Shown here piece after piece: positions 26,974-34,078 of a DNA stretch of 34,078 nucleotides. The position numbers and the translations under genes were made by a program. Source of the stretch: Bacteroidales bacterium (GTDB lineage: Bacteria; Bacteroidota; Bacteroidia; Bacteroidales; WCHB1-69); assembly GCA_031285725.1 (NCBI GenBank), contig JAITVP010000027.1, positions 1 to 34,078 on the forward strand. The letters run 5' to 3'. The notes under the pieces are model-generated. The model ran no database searches. It was not told the origin of the DNA and saw only the letters and a program-made list of their open reading frames with translations. The stretch's first letter is position 1. Each line of letters starts with the position of its first letter.

Positions 26974-29055
26974 TCATCCGCTCACTATGTTTTCTCCCAT
27001 TTTATACCATCGAATCCCCAACCCTGCACAGTAATCCTTCCACAAATTTTGATAATAACACGAAATACTCTCATCGACAATTACTCCTTTAAAACAGACA
27101 CTCCTTTCCAAAAATTCCGGTTTAAGGGTGCAACCGTCGCATAGAATGAGATGATCAACGGTAATGAGACGATCATCGTTGTAAAATCGCATCCCTTTCC
27201 GGCAGATCAGGAAAGTTTGATCATTGAAAACCACGATATTGCCCCGTTTGAGGAATCGCTTTTCCGGCAAACAAACATCCTCGTCAAAATCCACTAATTG
27301 ACTGTTGATCTTCCGTTTCTGCTCATGATTTTTAATATGATATTGATAAACGGAATGACTTTTGTCTCCCATGAAATTATTCAACAGCACACTTTCTCCG
27401 TGATAGTTAAAATTGACCGCACTCTGTTTTGACAAAGCATAGCACGTGACGGAAATCTCTTTTTTCTTATCAATATTTGTAATAAAAGAGATAACCGGTA
27501 ATAAGGTCAACAAACCATATGCATATAATAGTATCCGTCGGCGAGGGTGCAGGACGAAGAGGGCAAGGAAGAAGAGTAGGAACAACAGTACGATTAATTG
27601 CAGAAAATGGACGTTGATATTCTGGGTGAGAGCACCCGGAAGTCCATCAATGAAAGTGACAATATCGTTCATCAGCTTGATTTCCAACGTCAAAATTTTT
27701 CCTAAGAAGACGAAAATCGTTTCACAAAACGAGAAAGCGAGCACCACTATGCCGGAAGCGATAATGATTGTGGAGAGCAAGATAACGGAAAGGTTGGTGA
27801 GCAGGAAATAGTTGGGAAACTGTCCGAAATAATAGAGGGCGTGTGGAAAAGTTCCCAACTGCGCCGCCGTGGAAACGGTTGTCAGTTTCCAAAAATAGTT
27901 CACGATCCGCCAACGGGGTTTCCACAAATTGTGGATCGATTTTTGAAAGATCACAATCCCGAACACTGCCTCATAGCTCAACTGGAAACCGATCTCGAAA
28001 AGCAACAAAGGATTGATAGACAGTAAAATAAATAGCGATGCAAAGAGACTATGAAAAATGGTAGTATTTCGTTTCAACAACCCACCAACCGTGACAAAAG
28101 AGAACATAACGGCGGATCGTTGCACGGACGGTGCCAATCCGGTGATGTTTGCGTAAGCCCAAATTGACAAAAGGAGTATAATCGCTTTAATAATGCGCAA
28201 TCTCCGTGTGAAATTTAATGGTTTTAACAAAAAATCCAAGATCATGAAGATAATCGCCACGTGCATGCCCGACACGCATAAAATATGACTCACACCGGTG
28301 GTGCTGTACTGACTCTTCAACGCCGGGTTCATCGTGTCATCGTTGCCCAGCAAGATTGCCGTGATCACACTGTACTCGTCTCCCGACATTCCCGCCAAGG
28401 AAAATTGTCGGGAGAGTTGCCGCTGGATCTTCGCCGCAAATTTTTTCATCGGCCGCACGGTTCGCCGTCCGACCATTTCAAACTTGACACTGTCCACAAA
28501 ACCGGTCAACCGAACTCCTTTCCGTTCCATATATTTCTTATAATCAAAAGAGTATGGATTTTTAGGTGGTGATATAAACGACAGTTGCGTATTCACTAAC
28601 AATTCGTCACCGTGTTGCAGCATCATACTGCGGTAACTTTTCCGGAAATAGAGTACCGCCTTCTCCATAACAAACTCTCCTGAAATGGTTTGGCTAATCT
28701 CTGCAACACATTTCACGCTGCCGGGTTTCTCCATCGGAAGATCAGTAATGGTCATCCACCAGAAATGTTCTTCTTGTAAAACATCCTCCAATTTCTCATT
28801 TTCCGGTGGCGACAATCGGTGCGAAGTGGAAGTGACTCCGTATAAAACGAAGCAATATTGCAGCAATAATCCGGCAATCCACTGTTTGCTATAGCCAAAA
28901 AAATGATAAAGCAGGGCAGATATAGGAAGTAATATTCCTAAAATCAAAAGCAAAGGATTTGTGAAATCCTTCGAAAAGGGAAAAAAATAAGCCAAAAGTA
29001 TACCAATCAAATATGGAAAAAGTAATTTTACAATGGGGTAGTTCTTGTAGTTCAT
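26974..29055 (-). CDS. comEC: ComEC/Rec2-family competence membrane protein
   Basis: N-terminal DUF4131-like region, SQYSTTGVSHILCVSGMHVAIIFMILDFLL, ANITGLAPSVQRSAVMFSFV, many TMs; C-terminal soluble region. ATG at 29055 is preferred over 29100. Confidence 0.9.
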   Translation of the reverse strand: MNYKNYPIVKLLFPYLIGILLAYFFPFSKDFTNPLLLILGILLPISALLYHFFGYSKQWIAGLLLQYCFVLYGVTSTSHRLSPPENEKLEDVLQEEHFWWMTITDLPMEKPGSVKCVAEISQTISGEFVMEKAVLYFRKSYRSMMLQHGDELLVNTQLSFISPPKNPYSFDYKKYMERKGVRLTGFVDSVKFEMVGRRTVRPMKKFAAKIQRQLSRQFSLAGMSGDEYSVITAILLGNDDTMNPALKSQYSTTGVSHILCVSGMHVAIIFMILDFLLKPLNFTRRLRIIKAIILLLSIWAYANITGLAPSVQRSAVMFSFVTVGGLLKRNTTIFHSLFASLFILLSINPLLLFEIGFQLSYEAVFGIVIFQKSIHNLWKPRWRIVNYFWKLTTVSTAAQLGTFPHALYYFGQFPNYFLLTNLSVILLSTIIIASGIVVLAFSFCETIFVFLGKILTLEIKLMNDIVTFIDGLPGALTQNINVHFLQLIVLLFLLFFLALFVLHPRRRILLYAYGLLTLLPVISFITNIDKKKEISVTCYALSKQSAVNFNYHGESVLLNNFMGDKSHSVYQYHIKNHEQKRKINSQLVDFDEDVCLPEKRFLKRGNIVVFNDQTFLICRKGMRFYNDDRLITVDHLILCDGCTLKPEFLERSVCFKGVIVDESISCYYQNLWKDYCAGLGIRWYKMGENIVSG

Positions 29056-29414
29056 GACAGCAAAGTTCCCCAAATGTACAGAAAAATATCGTATCCACAC
29101 AGAATACGATAGAACGAAGTAATCGGGTTTTGCTTTGTCGTCGCCTACGAAAGGATTTATTCGTGATCTTGTTTCAGTAAGTTTAAAATATAACTTTTCT
29201 GTTCTTTTTTGGTGGGAAATGAACCCTCATCCTTTTCGCTCTCCGCCTCACGGCGATGGATATCTCTTAATCCATACATTGACAAATTTTGCCTTTTACT
29301 TTATCAATTGCGACACCAATGATGTAATATTCTGATAATCAATCTTGTATGATTTTTATTGCTGTCCATTTTTGGACAATAAATAAGGAAAAAAGGCAGA
29401 ATACCCTTTTTCCC

Positions 29415-29422
29415 TATTTTTG
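29415..29422 (+). promoter_or_regulatory. Bacteroidetes -7 element (TATTTTTG) upstream of folA
   Basis: cccTATTTTTGcatc, 20 nt upstream of the ATG at 29442. Confidence 0.45.
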
Positions 29423-29441
29423 CATCTCTAAAAAACACACA

Positions 29442-29942
29442 ATGAAAGAGCTAAGTATGATTGTCGCTGTAGGGAATAATTGGGAATTGGGATTGAATAA
29501 CCGGCTGTTGTGCCATCTTCCCGAAGATATGAAATGGTTCAAGTCGAAAACATCCGGGCACACGGTGATCATGGGCGACCGCACGTGGGAATCACTGCCC
29601 CAAAAGCCGCTGCCTAACCGTCGCAACATCGTGATGACGTTGGATCGCTCATTGGTCTACCCCGGTTGCGAGATGGCCTATTCCATCGAGGAACTATTTG
29701 ATATGTTGGACGATAATGAAAACCCATTCATTATCGGTGGTGCCACGATCTATAAGTTGTTTATCGACAAAATCCAATATCTCTATCTCACCCGCATTTT
29801 ATCCAATTTTGAGGCGGATGCTTTTTTCCCAACGGTTGATTTTTCTAAATGGGATCTCATTTCGGACGAATTTTTCGCCAACGATGAAAGAAATCCGTAT
29901 GATTTACGTTTTCAATACTATCAATTAAAAAATAAAAGATGA
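29442..29942 (+). CDS. folA: Dihydrofolate reductase
   Basis: SMIVAVGNNWELGLNNRLLCHLPEDMKWFKSKTSGHTVIMGDRTWESLP...PLPNRRNIVMT, FIIGGATIYKLF. Confidence 0.96.
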   Translation: MKELSMIVAVGNNWELGLNNRLLCHLPEDMKWFKSKTSGHTVIMGDRTWESLPQKPLPNRRNIVMTLDRSLVYPGCEMAYSIEELFDMLDDNENPFIIGGATIYKLFIDKIQYLYLTRILSNFEADAFFPTVDFSKWDLISDEFFANDERNPYDLRFQYYQLKNKR

Positions 29943-30487
29943 AAAACATTATTTTCGGCATATTTTTGATATCCGTTTTTGGAGCGGTACAGGCGCAAGG
30001 CGCCCATCCGGAACCGCCTTATCTCCCTATTGATGAGGACACTAAATTGGTCACTTACAAAGAAGTGGTAAATGAGAAAGGTGCCCCGCAGGAACTTTAC
30101 GATCGGGCGATGGTGTGGGTAAAAGATTTTTATAAAAACACTGCCGAAGTGATCAAAAACAGCGACCGCGAGACCGGTGTGATCAACATGCGCTCCAGCG
30201 CAAAGATTTATGTAACCTTAAAAGACGGCACAAAAAAATTAAAAAACATTGTTTATTACAATTTTAAGTTGGAATGTCGCCAAGATCGTTATCGTTATAC
30301 AATTACCGATTTTAATGAAAAAGCCGCCACCGCCGCCCCTATCGAGGCTTGGTATGATACCAAAAATCCGTTGTGGAATCCCAATCAGTACGAATTTCTG
30401 ATTCAGATAGATGAACAAATTAAAGCCCTGATTGAGTCCTTGGAAGAAGGCATGTTACCTAAAGTGGAAAAAGTAGATGAGTGGTAA
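29939..30487 (+). CDS. Secreted DUF4468-like domain protein
   Basis: Signal peptide MKNIIFGIFLISVFGAVQAQ; VVNEKGAPQELYDRAMVWVKDFYKNTAEVIKNSDRETGVINMRSSAKIYV...YYNFKLECRQDRYRYTITDF matches the DUF4468 layout; 4-bp overlap with folA. Confidence 0.75.
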   Translation: MKNIIFGIFLISVFGAVQAQGAHPEPPYLPIDEDTKLVTYKEVVNEKGAPQELYDRAMVWVKDFYKNTAEVIKNSDRETGVINMRSSAKIYVTLKDGTKKLKNIVYYNFKLECRQDRYRYTITDFNEKAATAAPIEAWYDTKNPLWNPNQYEFLIQIDEQIKALIESLEEGMLPKVEKVDEW

Positions 30488-31235
30488 ACTAAAATTGGCG
30501 ATGCTTTGCTTAGTAGCATTGATTGCCATTGCCTGCGGCAACAAAGTCAAAACAGGAAATGTGATGGTCAAATTCTCCTTTTCCGTGGATGGAGAGACCT
30601 TGGAACAGAACCAGATGATCTACACCAACGCCGCTGGAAACCCATATGAGGTGGATGAGGTGAAATACTTTATCTCCGATGTGGTTTTCTATCCCTCCGG
30701 AGGTCGACGAACAATCATCGACAAAAAAACCTATTACGTAGATGCAGGTATCGCCAGCACGCTGACGTGGACGATCCCCGACCCCATGCCGATCGGGCAG
30801 TACGACAGTATCCGGTTCATTTTTGGGCTATCCGCCGACCGGAACGTTTCCAACGCTTTTGTCAACCAACCCGAGGTGAACATGGCTTGGCCGGAAACGC
30901 TGGGTGGCGGCTACCACTACCTACAAATTAATGGAAAATGGAATGGAAGTGAGAGTATTACACCGTTTAATTTCCATACCGGTATTAGTAAAGTGACTTC
31001 CTCCGATTCCATCAGCCGGTTCACACACAATCATTTTTATGTCACGCTGCCGGCCAAAATATTAACTGTGGAAGAGAAGAAAACCTCCACAATCACACTG
31101 GATATGAACATCAACAATTGGTTCACAACCCCTATCGACTTCGACTTCAACTATTGGGGCGGAGCCATCATGGAAAATCCTAATGCTCAGACTGTTGCCA
31201 AGCAAAATGGGGCGGATGTTTTTTCGATAAAGTGA
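30477..31235 (+). CDS. MbnP-family lipoprotein
   Basis: Lipobox LIAIACGN; VKFSFSVDGETLEQNQMIYTNAAGNPYEVDEVKYFISDVVFYPSGG...YDSIRFIFGLSADRN...AWPETLGGGYHYLQINGKW; 11-nt overlap with the upstream gene. Confidence 0.8.
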   Translation: MSGKLKLAMLCLVALIAIACGNKVKTGNVMVKFSFSVDGETLEQNQMIYTNAAGNPYEVDEVKYFISDVVFYPSGGRRTIIDKKTYYVDAGIASTLTWTIPDPMPIGQYDSIRFIFGLSADRNVSNAFVNQPEVNMAWPETLGGGYHYLQINGKWNGSESITPFNFHTGISKVTSSDSISRFTHNHFYVTLPAKILTVEEKKTSTITLDMNINNWFTTPIDFDFNYWGGAIMENPNAQTVAKQNGADVFSIK

Positions 31236-31239
31236 GGTG

Positions 31240-31286
31240 GTTAACGAGTTGACAAGTTAACGTGTGAAACTTGTCAACTCGTTAAC
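31240..31286. terminator. Perfect 19-bp hairpin at the convergent mbnP-like / rubrerythrin junction
   Basis: gttaacgagttgacaagtt (31240-31258), 9-nt loop, aacttgtcaactcgttaac (31268-31286); 5 nt after the + stop and 8 nt before the - gene end. Confidence 0.75.
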
Positions 31287-31293
31287 TTCTTAT

Positions 31294-31872
31294 CTACATA
31301 TTCGTCTTCTTCACCTCAAAATACGCTTGTGGGTGTAGGCATGCGGGGCATTTCATCGGGGCCTTTTTATCTTTGGTCACATAGCCGCAGTTCCGGCATT
31401 GCCATTCCACCTCTTCCGATTTCTCAAAAACCTGATTGCCTTCGATATTTTTGATGAATGTGCGGTAACGGTGTTCGTGTTCTTTTTCCGCAATGGAGAT
31501 CTGACGATACATGACTGCGATTTCCGGAAAACCGTCTTGATCGGCTATATCGGCGAAATGAGGATAAATTTCCTCCCACTCTTCGTATTCACCTGCCGCC
31601 GCCTCGTAAAGATTTTCCAGTGTCGTGGCAATCACGCCCGCAGGAAAAGTAGCGGTAATTTCACACATCCCGCCTTCCAAATACTTGAACATCCGCTTCG
31701 CATGTTCTTTTTCTTGATCGGCGATTTCGGTGAAGATGGCTGAAATTTGCTCATAGCCCTCTTTTTTAGCCTGACTTGCATAATACGTATAGCGCATTCT
31801 CGCTTGCGATTCACCTGCGAAAGAGTGCATTAAATTCTTTTCGGTTTGGGTTCCTTTCACATTTCTTGACAT
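31294..31872 (-). CDS. rbr: Rubrerythrin
   Basis: AGESQARMRYTYYASQAKKEGYEQISAIFTEIADQEKEHAKRMFKYLEGG, IAEKEHEHRYR, C-terminal rubredoxin-like WQCRNCGYV...CPACLHPQAYFEV. Confidence 0.97.
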   Translation of the reverse strand: MSRNVKGTQTEKNLMHSFAGESQARMRYTYYASQAKKEGYEQISAIFTEIADQEKEHAKRMFKYLEGGMCEITATFPAGVIATTLENLYEAAAGEYEEWEEIYPHFADIADQDGFPEIAVMYRQISIAEKEHEHRYRTFIKNIEGNQVFEKSEEVEWQCRNCGYVTKDKKAPMKCPACLHPQAYFEVKKTNM

Positions 31873-32070
31873 AATTCTCTACATTTTTGGGTTAATATTT
31901 TTCTGCACAAATTATAGTGGAGATTTCAGCTATATTGAGGCGTCGCCCAAAGTATCTAACTCATGTTACGCAATAGTATCAATCCCTCCAGTTCTTTCCA
32001 AGAGTTTGTCATTATGGTTTAGCCTGTTTTTCACATATGACTTTTGTGATTTTTAGAAGCACTTTAAGTG

Positions 32071-32826
32071 CTATTCAACGATGGTCATAGAGATGATTTT
32101 CACGTCTTGGGTGGGACGGTCCATGCGGTCTTTCGGTTGCGCCGCAATGAGATCAACCACTTCCATGCCGGAAACCACCTCGCCGAAAACGGTGTATTGT
32201 CCATCCAAATGAGGGGCACCACCGATTGTTTCATAAACCTCTTTTTGCGTATCCGTGTATTTGTAGTTTGAAAATCTTGCCAAATCGGTTCTCGGGAAAG
32301 TATTACCATCCACAATGTAGAATTGTGAACCCGATGATTCCCGTTTCGGATTCACATTGTCGCCCATGCGAGCGGCTGCCAGTGCACCTCTTTTGTGGTA
32401 ATATTTCGGATGGATTTCGGCCGGAATCGTATATCCCGGCCCGCCATTGCCCAACGGATCACCCGGCTTTGCGGTTTTTGAGTTGGGATCACCCGTCTGT
32501 ACCATGAAATTCTTGATAATCCGGTGGAATAGCACGCCATCGTAATAATTCTGATTCACTAATTTGATGAAATTATCTTTATGCAGCGGGGTTTCGTCAT
32601 AAAGTGCGATGGTGATTTCACCCATCGATGTTCTAATTAATATTTGTGTCATAGTATTGGATTGTTCTTCTTTTTTTTCGGGTTCGGATTCTTGGGTGGT
32701 CGTACCCGTAACCACTTCGTTAGTAGCATTTTCTTTTTGGCTTTTTTTCTCTCCGTTTTTGGTCGGAGAGCAAGCGGCGATGATGATGGTTAAAAATAAA
32801 ACGGTTGTTAATTTTATTCTATTCAT
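32071..32826 (-). CDS. Peptidyl-prolyl cis-trans isomerase (cyclophilin type), lipoprotein
   Basis: Lipobox TIIIAACSPTK; charged linker; ETPLHKDNFIKLVNQNYYDGVLFHRIIKNFMVQTGDPN...GSQFYIVDGNTF...VFGEVVSGMEVVDLIA. Confidence 0.94.
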   Translation of the reverse strand: MNRIKLTTVLFLTIIIAACSPTKNGEKKSQKENATNEVVTGTTTQESEPEKKEEQSNTMTQILIRTSMGEITIALYDETPLHKDNFIKLVNQNYYDGVLFHRIIKNFMVQTGDPNSKTAKPGDPLGNGGPGYTIPAEIHPKYYHKRGALAAARMGDNVNPKRESSGSQFYIVDGNTFPRTDLARFSNYKYTDTQKEVYETIGGAPHLDGQYTVFGEVVSGMEVVDLIAAQPKDRMDRPTQDVKIISMTIVE

Positions 32827-32867
32827 AGTTTTCATTTTAATGTTAGAAATTAACGCAAATAAGCGGG

Positions 32868-32875
32868 CAAATATA
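32868..32875 (-). promoter_or_regulatory. Bacteroidetes -7 element (TATATTTG) upstream of the cyclophilin gene
   Basis: The + strand reads caaatata, ~42 nt upstream of the ATG at 32826. Confidence 0.4.
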
Positions 32876-32908
32876 CACTAAAAATTTGAGAATGATTATT
32901 GGGTTTTT

Positions 32909-33826
32909 CTATACGCACAACACGTACAAATCCTCCCGCTCATTGATACACAACACTGGAACCCCCTCTTCGTTACCCAACACCGAAAACTCTTTTGGAC
33001 CAAAGAGATAGTCGAAAAGAGAATAATACTTGGTCATCATGATAACGGTGAGGGAAGCGTTGATTTTTTTGGCGAACGACAGGGAATGCTTGTCAATGTT
33101 GTCGACCGTTGGCGTGATGTTGTGCAGTTCGTAATTCACTTTGAGATTTTTGTACAGTTTCTCCGTGAAATCAATATTATCTTTGATTTTTTTGCGTAAA
33201 AACTCATCTTTGTACGTGGTGTGGATCACATGGACGGTGGCGTAGTAGAACTTGCTGAAATAGCCTGCCCACAGCACCTTCTCCTTGGCTTGCCGATCGA
33301 TATCCAAGGGTAGAATAACGTGTTGATAAACATTCGCTTCCGGCATCTTATCACCCACTGCCATCACCGGAATCCGGGAGGGTTTTATGAACTTGGCGGC
33401 TTTTTTCCGACTGAAATAATTATCTTTTCCCTGCTTCGAGACGCCGATCACGAACATGATAGTGTTGGTGTCCTCAGCGTAATCGTAAAGCATCTGCGCG
33501 GTGAAATGGTCGCTCTGCATGATGGTTTCGATCTCATGTTCGGCCAGATTGTCCAATGTCCGGTTGAAATTTGGACTGATTTCCGGTACCGGTTCCTCAA
33601 TGGCGGACTGGATCTTTCCAATTTCCTCTTTCCAAACATCCTCTTTGGGTATTCTTTCCTCCTGAAAAGCGTGGATTTCCTTGAATTTTTTGGGATATAA
33701 TGAAAAATCGGTGATAATAGTCAACGAAGCCTTGAAAATGGCGGCCAACACTCCCGCATGACGTACCGCCGCATCCCCGTGAGCCGAGTAATCCGTGATC
33801 GCAATAATATTGAGTGGCTTTTTCAA
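32909..33826 (-). CDS. Universal stress protein-family protein (two USP-like halves)
   Basis: NIIAITDYSAHGDAAVRHAGVLAAIFKASLTIIT; second half HVILPLDIDRQAKEKVLWAGYFSKFYYATVHVIHT. Confidence 0.75.
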   Translation of the reverse strand: MKKPLNIIAITDYSAHGDAAVRHAGVLAAIFKASLTIITDFSLYPKKFKEIHAFQEERIPKEDVWKEEIGKIQSAIEEPVPEISPNFNRTLDNLAEHEIETIMQSDHFTAQMLYDYAEDTNTIMFVIGVSKQGKDNYFSRKKAAKFIKPSRIPVMAVGDKMPEANVYQHVILPLDIDRQAKEKVLWAGYFSKFYYATVHVIHTTYKDEFLRKKIKDNIDFTEKLYKNLKVNYELHNITPTVDNIDKHSLSFAKKINASLTVIMMTKYYSLFDYLFGPKEFSVLGNEEGVPVLCINEREDLYVLCV

Positions 33827-33962
33827 TTTATTTGCTTAGTTGTTGTTATAAATGCGCTTTCAAAATAGATAATATGGCGCACAGATGATGCAGATTTTTA
33901 GCATGGGCGAGAAAAGGAAGCCAGACCCCATACCCAACCCCTCAGTATAAACTATGAACTCA

Positions 33963-34078
33963 TCACCGTTTCACCACCTTGTCGCTTCCTATGGGAATGC
34001 CATCGTTTAGAACCCGATAATAATACAATCCCGACGAAAGTTTGTTCAAGCTGACCGTGGTGTAATGGTCGGTTAACG
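33963..34078 (-). CDS. Partial C-terminus of a T9SS substrate (type A sorting domain); gene continues beyond the window
   Basis: The reverse strand reads LTDHYTTVSLNKLSSGLYYYRVLNDGIPIGSDKVVKR-stop, the canonical end of a T9SS CTD. Confidence 0.85.
   Translation of the reverse strand, partial: LTDHYTTVSLNKLSSGLYYYRVLNDGIPIGSDKVVKR

Noticed and set aside
29101-29345. Possible tRNA or small gene in the comEC-folA intergenic region (66-aa ORF at 29135-29335)
   Set aside because: No cloverleaf, and the ORF translation has no domain or start-site support. Short hairpins such as TGTCCA-TTTT-TGGACA (29363-29378) are too weak alone.
32058-32072. AGCACTT-T-AAGTGCT hairpin at the cyclophilin stop
   Set aside because: Short stem without a U-rich tract; it may be a terminator but is not distinctive and lacks the 8-nt periodicity.
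1-34078. CRISPR array, prophage, integron or intact transposon
   Set aside because: No spaced identical repeats, cas genes, integrase, transposase or phage structural genes were seen.

Overview
This 34-kb window is from a Bacteroidetes (Bacteroidales-like) chromosome. The evidence is TAnnTTTG-type promoters, type IX secretion (T9SS) C-terminal sorting domains, GldF/GldG, a fused SecDF and a PorE-like OmpA protein. Most of it is core genome: rlmN, hydF, ftsQ-ftsA-ftsZ, gldG/gldF, ychF, a NifU-domain gene, a LytTR regulator, lptB, secDF, comEC, folA, rubrerythrin, a cyclophilin lipoprotein and a universal stress protein. The points most worth a second look are: (1) a C-terminal retropepsin-like domain on the TPR/PD40/OmpA protein, whose expected catalytic D-T-G reads A-T-G; (2) a short-word, 8-nt-period sequence that forms hairpins at three of the four convergent gene junctions, with a probable decayed fourth copy; (3) a ~50-aa relic of [FeFe]-hydrogenase HydA abutting an intact hydF; (4) an 11-bp perfect hairpin between a giant T9SS adhesin and an AT-rich CDF transporter that sits directly upstream of ftsQAZ; (5) a decayed T9SS sorting-domain remnant that seems to supply the promoter of the LytTR regulator. 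I found no tRNA, rRNA, CRISPR array or intact mobile element. All family calls come from reading translations by eye. No searches were run.
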